Positions 1 through 6,533 of a stretch of DNA of 32,131 nucleotides are shown piece after piece; position 1 is the first letter of the stretch; every line of letters begins with the position of its first letter. Both the position numbers and the translations under genes were made by a program. Origin of the DNA: Gammaproteobacteria bacterium (lineage in GTDB: Bacteria > Pseudomonadota > Gammaproteobacteria > Arenicellales > Poriferihabitantaceae); NCBI GenBank assembly GCA_009842505.1, contig VYFG01000102.1, forward strand, positions 1 to 32,131, read 5' to 3'. Below the pieces are notes generated by a model. That model was given only the letters and a program-made list of their open reading frames with translations. It was not told where the DNA came from and made no database searches.

Positions 1-2
1 CA

Positions 3-395
3 TTGTGCATTGCACAATTCCCTTGTCCCTATTGGAATTTTGCAAGCGGCTCCCTTTTCACCGTGTTCGCCATCGGCGCCCTGGTCGCAGCGCTCCCCCT
101 GCCGCTGTTCGAGGTCTGGCTCGGCAACCTGCAATGGCCCACGCCGCGGGGCTGGGTACTGGTGGTGCTGGTCATCCTGTTTCCCTCCTTTCTCGCCCAC
201 GTTTTCTTTATCAAGGGGGTGGCCATCATCGGTCCCGGCCGCGCCAGCATCTTCTTCAACCTGGTTCCCATCTTTGCCGCCCTGATCGCGGTGACGTACC
301 TGGGGGAACACTTTCAGGGCTTTCATGCGGTCTCGCTGGGCCTGGTCCTGGGGGGCATCGGACTTTCCGAATGGGTCAAGCGCAACGAGCTGTGA
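3..395 (+). CDS. EamA/DMT-family transporter, C-terminal part (5' end outside window)
   Basis: The frame is open to the left window edge, so the gene starts upstream. The visible 130 residues are strongly hydrophobic and fit the second half of a ten-helix EamA (drug/metabolite transporter) protein, with about four membrane segments at residues 14-37, 50-70, 75-98 and 106-122. The stretch with GPGRASIFFNLVPIFAAL followed by LGE is the typical end of the second EamA repeat, where a GE pair precedes the last helix. The protein ends KRNEL, a short basic cytoplasmic tail. EamA proteins export metabolites or amino acids across the inner membrane; the substrate cannot be told from this part. The first residues of the frame should not be read as a true N-terminus. 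About 190 bp without a gene follow before the next promoter. Confidence 0.85.
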   Translation: MCIAQFPCPYWNFASGSLFTVFAIGALVAALPLPLFEVWLGNLQWPTPRGWVLVVLVILFPSFLAHVFFIKGVAIIGPGRASIFFNLVPIFAALIAVTYLGEHFQGFHAVSLGLVLGGIGLSEWVKRNEL

Positions 396-531
396 CACGG
401 ATGTCAATGGCGGCGTAGAGGGTCGTGGCAAGCCAGACGGCAGCCGGTGATCCTTGTTTTCCGGGGAGAAACCATGCCGGTCTCCCTGTCCCGGGGCGAT
501 CCCGGGCGCCTGGCCCGCAGCTGTCCGCCCC

Positions 532-559
532 TTGATAAGTGGCCGGGCGCTGATACATT
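532..559 (+). promoter_or_regulatory. Predicted sigma70-type promoter of the M24 gene
   Basis: TTGATA (532-537) and TACATT (554-559) are separated by 16 bp. Transcription would start near 566, leaving a leader of about 24 nt that contains GGGAA, a plausible ribosome site, before the ATG at 590. Spacing is one short of the ideal 17. Seen by eye; no start-site data. Confidence 0.5.
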
Positions 560-589
560 AGCGTTCCAGATTTTTCTACGGGAACGACC

Positions 590-1747
590 ATGCTCGAACA
601 GGCACGCCTCCGGACCGCCGAATTCCAGCGCCGCCTCGGGGAAGGCGGTATCGACGTCGCCATTATCACCGATGAAAGCTCCATCGCCTACCTGGCGGGT
701 TTCTGGGGTTACCTGTCGGTGGAATTCGGCCGGCCCACTTTCCTGTTGGTGCGTCCGGACGAGCCGCCGGTGGTGATCACCCCGCTCATGGAAAGTGAAA
801 TGGTGTCCGCAATGACCTGGGTCGAGAACGTGCTCACCTGGGAGGATGCCGGCGCCAACCGCTGGGAAAGCGTCCTGTCCGGGGCACTCGGCCCGAAACC
901 CGGCCGTGTCGGAATCGAGGCCGCAGCCATTCCGGCGATGGTGCGCAACCATCTGGATGCACAATTCCCCGGACTGATACTGGAGGACATCTCGCCCCTG
1001 CTCGGCGCCATGCGGATGATCAAGTCCAGCGAGGAGATCGCCGTCATGCGCCAGGCCGGCGAAATCGCCGGGGCCATGATGGCGGCGGCGGAGGGCGCAC
1101 TGGCGGAAGGCAGGCCGGAATTCGAGGCCGCCCTGGCAGTCATCGAGGCCGGCACCCGCAAGGCGGCCGGTTTCCTCACGGACCGAGGATGGGAGGCGTT
1201 CATCTCCCCCATGATCCATAACCTGCAGATCATGCAATCCGGCCGCAACACCTCCATGGTGCACCGACGCGCCGGTGTGAAGAAACTCCAGCGGGGCGAC
1301 CCGGTGTATTTCTGTTTCTGCAACATGGCCCAGTTCAAGCAATACAAGCTCGGCTTCGATCGCCTTTTCTTCATCGGCGAGGTCTCGGACCAGGCGGCGG
1401 AGGTGCAGACCGCCGCCATCGATGCCCAGCAGGCGGCCATCGCCTCGATCCGTCCGGGAGTGACCGCGGAATCCGTCGCCGCGGCCGCCGACGAGGTCTA
1501 CCGGGAGCGCGGGTTCGAGACCGGGTACCGCACGGGGCGTTCCATCGGTATGGCATACCTGGAGTCGCCGGAACTGAAGGCCGGCGACAGGACCGTCCTT
1601 GAGCCCGGCATGACCTTTGCCGTGGACGGCGGCATTTCCGTGGACGGCAGGCTCGGGGGGCGCATCGGCGATTCCGTGGTGGTCACCGAGGACGGCTGCG
1701 ACTTCCTGACCGAATACCCCCGCCGGGTCCAGGTGGTGGGGCGATAA
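590..1747 (+). CDS. M24-family (creatinase/aminopeptidase P-like) protein lacking most metal ligands
   Basis: The 385-residue product has the two-domain layout of creatinase/prolidase proteins: an N-terminal creatinase domain (about 5-140) and a C-terminal pita-bread domain (about 150-375). The conserved substrate His is present (H225 in NTSMVH). Of the five metal ligands of true M24 aminopeptidases, D257 and E338 (LEPGM) remain. The first Asp site falls in FCFCN (241-245), the usual His of GHGIG is R317 (GRSIG), and the final Glu of the RIED motif is G360 (RIGD). Creatinase is a known metal-free member of this fold, so a metal-independent hydrolase acting on a small amidino or amide compound is more likely than a peptidase. 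The substrate is unknown. Start chosen at ATG 590, with GGGAA upstream and a good promoter at 532-559. No signal peptide; cytoplasmic. Confidence 0.8.
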   Translation: MLEQARLRTAEFQRRLGEGGIDVAIITDESSIAYLAGFWGYLSVEFGRPTFLLVRPDEPPVVITPLMESEMVSAMTWVENVLTWEDAGANRWESVLSGALGPKPGRVGIEAAAIPAMVRNHLDAQFPGLILEDISPLLGAMRMIKSSEEIAVMRQAGEIAGAMMAAAEGALAEGRPEFEAALAVIEAGTRKAAGFLTDRGWEAFISPMIHNLQIMQSGRNTSMVHRRAGVKKLQRGDPVYFCFCNMAQFKQYKLGFDRLFFIGEVSDQAAEVQTAAIDAQQAAIASIRPGVTAESVAAAADEVYRERGFETGYRTGRSIGMAYLESPELKAGDRTVLEPGMTFAVDGGISVDGRLGGRIGDSVVVTEDGCDFLTEYPRRVQVVGR

Positions 1748-1811
1748 TCTGGGCCAGTCGTCCCGGTACGCTGGACGCGGCCCAAGGCCTGGCCGGCCCT
1801 GTTTTCGGAAC

Positions 1812-1864
1812 CGGCGGTGGAGCCGCCGATTGCAGCCCCCGAGCGGCAGGCCGCTGCAGCGGCC
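1812..1864. other. Two GC-rich inverted repeats between genes
   Basis: CGGCGG (1812-1817) pairs with CCGCCG (1823-1828) over a 5-nt loop. GGCCGCTGCAGCGGCC (1849-1864) is a perfect 16-bp palindrome. Neither is followed by a T-tract, so a classical terminator is not supported. They may slow or end transcription from the M24 gene, or be a binding site just ahead of the next gene's -10 element. Confidence 0.4.
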
Positions 1865-1875
1865 GCCGAGGGCGG

Positions 1876-1881
1876 TACAAT
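1876..1881 (+). promoter_or_regulatory. Possible -10 element (TACAAT) of the alpha/beta hydrolase gene
   Basis: TACAAT lies 49 bp before the ATG at 1931. I see no convincing -35 at 16-18 bp upstream. The same hexamer occurs at similar distance before mnmC and the HU gene, which supports it slightly. Confidence 0.3.
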
Positions 1882-1930
1882 TCCGTGACAGAAACCGGCA
1901 AAATACCGTTTCCCCGCATTTCCAGTCCCC

Positions 1931-2683
1931 ATGCACCGCACCATACGCTCAGGCTCATACGACATTCACGCCAATGTCGTTGAAGGCCGGCAGCCCACCG
2001 TGATCTTCTGCGGCGGGTTCATGTCCGACATGGCGGGCACCAAGGCCATGGCACTGGATACCTGGTGCCGGGAACGGGGACAGGGTTTCGCCAGGTTCGA
2101 CTATTCCGGCCACGGCGAATCCGGCGGGAAATTTGAGGACGGCACCATCGGCCAATGGCTGGGGGACACCCTGTCGGTGATCGATGGCCTGACCGAGGGG
2201 CCGGTGATCCTGGTGGGATCCTCCATGGGCGGGTGGGTCATGTTGCTTGCGGCGCTGGCCCGTCCCGTGCGGGTGACGGGGCTGGTGGGCATTGCAAGTG
2301 CCCCGGATTTCACGGATGAACTCCTGTGGGGGGAAATGTCCCCGGAGGAACAGGCCGTACTGATGGACTCGGGCAGGATCGTGCAGCCTTCCGAGTACGG
2401 CGATGAGCCCTATATCATCACACGACGCCTGGTGGAGGAAGGTCGCCGGCATCTGCAGCTTGATGACACCATCCATATACACTGCCCCGTGCGGTTGCTG
2501 CACAGCCTGGACGATCCGGATGTCCCTTGGGAAACCAGCCTGCGAATCATGCGGCAACTGTCCCATGACGACGTCCGCCTGATCCTGCTGAAGGATGCCG
2601 GACACAGGGTGTCCAGGCCGGAGGATCTGGCTTTGGTCATGGATTCGCTGGAAGACCTGCTCGGGAGCGCTGACACCCGATAG
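1931..2683 (+). CDS. Alpha/beta hydrolase, ABHD10-like
   Basis: The 250-residue single-domain protein has a complete serine-hydrolase triad by motif: nucleophile S98 in GSSMG (96-100), an acid at D195 or D197 in HSLDDPDVPW, and H225 in AGHRVS. The RFDYSGHGESGG segment (55-66) matches the ABHD10 type of esterase/acyl-protein thioesterase better than lipases or dehalogenases. No signal peptide, so probably cytoplasmic. The natural substrate cannot be deduced; small esters or thioesters are likely from family knowledge. No strong ribosome site precedes the ATG at 1931, but the downstream haloacid dehalogenase gene begins 44 bp after the stop on the same strand, which suggests co-transcription. 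Length is normal for the family. Confidence 0.85.
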   Translation: MHRTIRSGSYDIHANVVEGRQPTVIFCGGFMSDMAGTKAMALDTWCRERGQGFARFDYSGHGESGGKFEDGTIGQWLGDTLSVIDGLTEGPVILVGSSMGGWVMLLAALARPVRVTGLVGIASAPDFTDELLWGEMSPEEQAVLMDSGRIVQPSEYGDEPYIITRRLVEEGRRHLQLDDTIHIHCPVRLLHSLDDPDVPWETSLRIMRQLSHDDVRLILLKDAGHRVSRPEDLALVMDSLEDLLGSADTR

Positions 2684-2727
2684 CCACCGAGCATGAATCC
2701 CCGGAAAACCCTGCCCCCCATGCCCTG

Positions 2728-3441
2728 ATGACCAAGCCTGACATTCGCGCGCTGTTGTTTGATGTCTTCGGCACCGTCGTGGACTGGCGCGCCTCCATTG
2801 TCGGGGAGGGCCTGGCCATGAACCGGCGTCTCGGCATCGACGTGGACTGGGAAGTGTTTGCCGATCGCTGGCGCGGCATGTATCAGCCCGCCATGGAAAG
2901 GGTACGCACCGGCGAGCGGCCCTGGACCATTCTCGACGTGCTGCACCGTGAAAGTCTGGACACGCTTCTTCCGGAATTCGGCCTGGATCACCTGGATGAA
3001 CCGGCACGGGACCGGCTGAACCGGGTCTGGCACCGTCTCAGGCCCTGGCCCGACGCGGCGGCGGGACTTGCCAGGATGAAGGAAACCCGGGTCATTGCCA
3101 CCTGCTCCAACGGCAACGTTTCCCTGGTCGTGAACATGGCCAGGTTTTCTTCCCTGCCCTGGGACATGGTGCTCGGCGCCGAGGTGACCCGGCACTACAA
3201 GCCGCAGCCCGGGGCGTACCTGGAATCGGCCAGGATGCTCGGCCTCGCGCCGGAGCAGTGCTGCATGGTGGCAGCCCACAACAGCGACCTCGTCGCCGCC
3301 GAGGCCCTCGGACTTGCCACCGCTTTCGTGCCACGCCCGACGGAATACGGGCCGGACCAGGATTTCGATCTCGTGGCGGAAAACGACTATACCTACGTGG
3401 CCACGGACTTCATCGACCTTGCCGAGCAGCTGGAAGGATGA
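2728..3441 (+). CDS. Haloacid dehalogenase, type II (HAD superfamily)
   Basis: The 237-residue protein carries the full set of L-2-haloacid dehalogenase motifs: the nucleophilic Asp in FDVFGT (D12, T16) followed by VDWR (18-21), the CSNGN motif (126-130), HYKPQP with K158, and the motif AAHNSDL with D187. Family members hydrolyse 2-haloalkanoic acids to 2-hydroxyacids by an aspartyl-ester mechanism; many genome copies probably have other substrates. A close ATG at 2718 is followed almost at once by a stop in its own frame, so 2728 is the start. The stop overlaps the next start as ATGA (3438-3441), so this gene and the glyoxalase-like gene are translationally coupled. Cytoplasmic; no anomalies in length. 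Confidence 0.88.
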   Translation: MTKPDIRALLFDVFGTVVDWRASIVGEGLAMNRRLGIDVDWEVFADRWRGMYQPAMERVRTGERPWTILDVLHRESLDTLLPEFGLDHLDEPARDRLNRVWHRLRPWPDAAAGLARMKETRVIATCSNGNVSLVVNMARFSSLPWDMVLGAEVTRHYKPQPGAYLESARMLGLAPEQCCMVAAHNSDLVAAEALGLATAFVPRPTEYGPDQDFDLVAENDYTYVATDFIDLAEQLEG

Positions 3442-4097
3442 ACAAGCCCCGGGCCCTGCTTGACCATGTCGTCGTTGCCGCCCGCTCCCTGGACGAGGGC
3501 GCGGACTTCGTGGAAACGAGGCTCGGCGTGCGGACGCCCCGCGGCGGCCGCCACGAGATGATGGGCACACATAACCGGGTGATGGCCCTCGGGGAAAGCG
3601 TGTATCTCGAGATCATCGCGGTCAACCCCGAGATGGCACCGCCCGCGCGGCCCCGATGGTTCGGCCTGGATGACCCGTCGGTGATCCGCGGCCTCGCGGA
3701 TGCCCCGCGGCTCCTGACCTGGGCCGTCAATACGGAGAGCCTGGAAGCCCTGCTGGCATCGAGCCGGATCGTCGTGGGGGAGGTCCTGGAGGCCCGGAGG
3801 GACGACCTTCGCTGGAAGGTCGCCCTTCCGGATGACGGACGTCTGTTCGCCGGCGGGTTCTTCCCGCTGTGTATCCAGTGGCAGATGGAGTTCCATCCGG
3901 CGTCACGCATGCCGGACCTGGGGTGCCGGCTCAAGTCCCTGACCCTGTACCATCCCTACCCCGAGTGGCTGCAGGGGCTGCTTACAGCCATCGGCGCCGA
4001 CACCGCAGTCGTGATCGAGGGCGTGAGCGACCCGGCCGCGGCCCGGCTCGTGGCCCGCATCAGCACCCCTGGCGGCGAGGTCGAATTATCTACCTGA
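3438..4097 (+). CDS. Glyoxalase-like (VOC superfamily) domain protein
   Basis: The 219-residue product begins with a VOC-type module, LLDHVVVAARSLDEGADF (7-24), followed by the conserved GGRHEMMGTHNRV and YLEIIAV segments (36-62). This order is seen in Glyoxalase_3-type single-chain proteins. A second half (about 115-215) repeats the general fold with weaker similarity. VOC proteins are metal-dependent lyases, dioxygenases or isomerases; no specific reaction can be assigned here. The ATG at 3438 is chosen because it overlaps the dehalogenase stop (ATGA) and has GGAAGG just upstream; the open frame extends further left but lies inside the dehalogenase gene. Base composition is normal up to the stop, after which it turns sharply AT-rich. 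Confidence 0.75.
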   Translation: MNKPRALLDHVVVAARSLDEGADFVETRLGVRTPRGGRHEMMGTHNRVMALGESVYLEIIAVNPEMAPPARPRWFGLDDPSVIRGLADAPRLLTWAVNTESLEALLASSRIVVGEVLEARRDDLRWKVALPDDGRLFAGGFFPLCIQWQMEFHPASRMPDLGCRLKSLTLYHPYPEWLQGLLTAIGADTAVVIEGVSDPAAARLVARISTPGGEVELST

Positions 4098-4125
4098 CGG
4101 GTTCTTTCTTCTGGCCGGACTTGGC

Positions 4126-4153
4126 TGAAAAGTAATTTTTATATTACTTTTCA
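4126..4153. promoter_or_regulatory. Perfect 11-bp AT-rich inverted repeat (possible operator)
   Basis: TGAAAAGTAAT (4126-4136) is exactly mirrored by ATTACTTTTCA (4143-4153) with a 6-nt spacer. It lies at the left edge of an AT-rich run (about 4131-4185), roughly 130 bp before the SRPBCC gene. The stem is too AT-rich for a good terminator, so a dimeric regulator's operator is the better guess. TTGGCT (4121-4126) and TACTTT (4145-4150) are a weak promoter pair that this dyad would cover. Confidence 0.5.
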
Positions 4154-4281
4154 TATAGATATAGTATTTTATTATTATTCGTCATCAACCCGAAACCGTA
4201 TTGGATCTCTGCTTGGCTGCAGCGAGAGTCACTAATTTACAGGCCTATCCGGCACCATCATACACCGTTGGGGATTGATCC

Positions 4282-4773
4282 ATGTTAAGGGCTATATTGA
4301 AAGTCGGCTTACCGTCCGTTCTTGCGCTTTTGGTCGCCTCGCTTCTGACAACCAGAACATTCCACGTTGAGATCGTCATCCCAGCTCCACCGGAGGATAT
4401 CTGGACTGTTTTGATGAACACAGAAAGTTATCCAGATTGGAACCCTACTGTTATCCAAGTCGATGGCCAATACGAGGTTGGTGCCAAATTACCAACCAAA
4501 GTAATGGATCCGGTGGGCAAGGTTGTCGAAATGACAAACACCGTGAAAACACTCACGCCCAACCGGGAACTGCGCCAATCCGGTGGAGTAGTTGGATTAA
4601 TTACCTATGATCACCAATGGCTACTTGAGCCCGTTGAACTCGGCACGAAAGTCACCCAGCATGAGGTCGACCGCGGTGCTTTTCTATGGTTTTGGAACTC
4701 CGATTGGATTGAGCCTGCCTATTCCAGAGCGAATGAAGCACTATCTCGAAGAGTTGCAAATTTGACGGAGTAG
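4282..4773 (+). CDS. Membrane-anchored SRPBCC (START-like) domain protein
   Basis: The 163-residue product begins with a basic residue pair and a hydrophobic segment (about 5-22, ILKVGLPSVLALLVASLL), consistent with a signal anchor. After it comes an SRPBCC fold: VEIVIPAPPEDIWTVL (29-44) and YPDWNP (51-56) are the usual first strand and helix of polyketide-cyclase/START-like proteins, and the rest has the expected alternating strands with a C-terminal helix. Such proteins bind hydrophobic ligands; no catalytic residues can be named. Facing the periplasm is likely if the anchor is real. The gene is visibly richer in A and T than its neighbours and sits alone between a plus-strand operon and a convergent minus-strand gene, which suggests recent acquisition. 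GGGGA ahead of the ATG is a possible ribosome site. Confidence 0.75.
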   Translation: MLRAILKVGLPSVLALLVASLLTTRTFHVEIVIPAPPEDIWTVLMNTESYPDWNPTVIQVDGQYEVGAKLPTKVMDPVGKVVEMTNTVKTLTPNRELRQSGGVVGLITYDHQWLLEPVELGTKVTQHEVDRGAFLWFWNSDWIEPAYSRANEALSRRVANLTE

Positions 4774-4999
4774 TTTCTGGAAGCCATTCTGTGAACCAGA
4801 TCACAAACGTTGCAGATATTCCGAATGATCTGAACCATCCGGGATAGGATTCCATCTCCGAACGACGGCCAGGGGCCTCACCAAGTTCGGCGATGGCGTT
4901 TGCAGGAAGGACGAAAGCCTTGCTGTTGCCCAATGCCAACGGGCCCGGACTTTTCGGAACATCTATTGGCCGGAATGCGGCGGAAAATTCGCCGACCCC

Positions 5000-5491
5000 C
5001 TATGAACGCGGCCTGGCGAGACCCGGAACAATCTCCGCCGCAGGCAGCCGGTAGACCAGTTCTGGCGAAACCTTGAGCTTGGATGTACGGTTGCCACCGC
5101 CGAGGATGATGTATTCACGCTGCATGATCGTGTCATCCACCCAGACGGGCAGTTCCGGCGGCAATCCGATGGGGGTCACGCCGCCGATCTCCATGCCGGT
5201 GATTTCCCTGGTCTCCTGCGCATCGGCGAAGGATACCCTGCGTGCACCGAGTTTTTTCCGCACGGTGTGATTGACATCCAGCAGATGCGTGGCCAGCAAC
5301 ACGCAAAGGGCATGCTTGCGCTCACCAGTTTTTGAACGCACCAGGATGGTATTCGCGGAATTCTCCGCCGGCACCCCGTAATGGGCGCAGAACTGCGCGG
5401 TATCCGCCAGGTCAGGATCGCAGTCCCAGACCTCGAAGGCCAATCCGGAATTCTCCAGGAAGCCGCGAATCTGTGGCAATGTGTCACTCAT
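5000..5491 (-). CDS. YbaK/EbsC-type aminoacyl-tRNA deacylase family protein
   Basis: The 163-residue protein is one complete YbaK/ProRS-editing domain. Visible family features are the conserved Lys in HTVRKKLGARRVSFA (about 75-90), GMEIGGVTPIGLP (around 100-112) and the late VWVDDTIM and ILGGGNRTSKLKV segments. Relatives hydrolyse mischarged aminoacyl-tRNA (Cys-, Ala- or Ser-tRNA) in trans, acting in the cytoplasm. The exact tRNA cannot be told. It is the last gene of a minus-strand group after the kinase gene, 52 bp downstream of that stop, so co-transcription with rapA and srkA is plausible. It is convergent with the SRPBCC gene; I see no clear terminator in the 226 bp between them. Length is normal. 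Confidence 0.85.
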   Translation of the reverse strand: MSDTLPQIRGFLENSGLAFEVWDCDPDLADTAQFCAHYGVPAENSANTILVRSKTGERKHALCVLLATHLLDVNHTVRKKLGARRVSFADAQETREITGMEIGGVTPIGLPPELPVWVDDTIMQREYIILGGGNRTSKLKVSPELVYRLPAAEIVPGLARPRS

Positions 5492-5543
5492 CAGACACGC
5501 CCGGTGCGGGATGCATCCATTGTCAGGAGCCGATGGCGGGAAA

Positions 5544-6530
5544 TCATGCGAAAGCGGCCTGCATCCTCAGCGCCTGATCGTCGAGGTCTCCCATCAGTTG
5601 TTCCCAGTATCGCCCGGTGTCGAACCATGGAAAGGCCCGGGGGAACGCGGGGTCACGCCAACGCGAGGCAAGCCAGCCGGCATGATACACCAGGCGCAGC
5701 GTGCGCATCACTTCCACCAGGCGTATTTCGGCATGGTTGAAATCATGGAACAGGTCATACCCCCGGAGCAGGTCCTGCAGCCTTGCCTCCAGGTAGTCGC
5801 CGTCCCCGGAAAGGAACATCCACAGGTCCTGGATCGCCGGTCCCGTGCGCGCATCGTCGAAATCCACGATGTGGGGGCCCTGGTCCGTCCACAGGATGTT
5901 GCCGTGATGCATGTCGCCATGCAGCCTGATCCTCGACAGATGCCCCACCCTGGCAATGGCATCCTCGGCAATATCGCACAGCATGTCGAGCGAGGCCGTC
6001 CACCGGCGCTCCAGGTGCGGGGGAATATGGCCTTCCGTCACCAGGAAGACGCCAGGTTCGCGGAGAAAGCTATCCACGTCGATCGCAGGACGGTGCCGGT
6101 AGGGCGTCCTGGACCCGACCGCGTGGATTCGGCCGATGAACCGGCCGAGCATTTCCAGGTGTTGCGGGTTGTCCGGCTCCATTGCACGGCCGCCCTGGTA
6201 CGGGTACAGGCTGAAACGGAATGGCCCCGAATGGTGCAGGGTCCGGCCGTCAGCCGCCCTGAGCGGCGCGACGACCGGTATCTCCTGGTCCTCAAGTTCA
6301 CGGGTAAACCGGTGCTCTTCCAGGATCGACTCGTCGGTCCATCGCTCCGGACGGTAGAACTTGGTCACCACCGGCGGCCCCTCCTCCACGCCCACGCGGT
6401 ACACCCGGTTCTCGTAACTGTTCAGCACGAGGAAACGGCCGTCGCAGGGAATGCCCAGGGTCTCCACCGCATCCAGCATGTCATCCGGCGTCAGGGCCAG
6501 GAATGCGCGAACCGGGTCCTCTTTGGTCAT
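5544..6530 (-). CDS. srkA: Stress-response Ser/Thr protein kinase, SrkA/YihE family
   Basis: The 328-residue length equals that of the E. coli SrkA/YihE family. Kinase features appear in order: NSYENRVYRV as the glycine-loop equivalent (37-46), the ATP-anchoring K57 in VTKFYRPERW, the catalytic loop LHGDMHHGN (D206, N211), and the metal-binding IVDFDDA (D223/D225). This is the aminoglycoside-phosphotransferase-like kinase fold. SrkA proteins phosphorylate proteins in the cytoplasm and protect against stress-induced death in E. coli. The ATG at 6530 lies 3 bp after the rapA stop, so the two are almost certainly one transcript. No missing key residue was found. Confidence 0.9.
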   Translation of the reverse strand: MTKEDPVRAFLALTPDDMLDAVETLGIPCDGRFLVLNSYENRVYRVGVEEGPPVVTKFYRPERWTDESILEEHRFTRELEDQEIPVVAPLRAADGRTLHHSGPFRFSLYPYQGGRAMEPDNPQHLEMLGRFIGRIHAVGSRTPYRHRPAIDVDSFLREPGVFLVTEGHIPPHLERRWTASLDMLCDIAEDAIARVGHLSRIRLHGDMHHGNILWTDQGPHIVDFDDARTGPAIQDLWMFLSGDGDYLEARLQDLLRGYDLFHDFNHAEIRLVEVMRTLRLVYHAGWLASRWRDPAFPRAFPWFDTGRYWEQLMGDLDDQALRMQAAFA

Positions 6531-6533
6531 GGA

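Noticed and set aside
404..1936. Open frame of 510 codons on the minus strand
   Set aside because: It lies antisense to the M24 gene, is rich in Gly, Arg and His with no known motif, and is explained by the high GC of the opposite coding strand. The same reasoning excludes 5481-6809 (+), 8421-9476 (+), 12736-13962 (-) and 18394-19389 (+).
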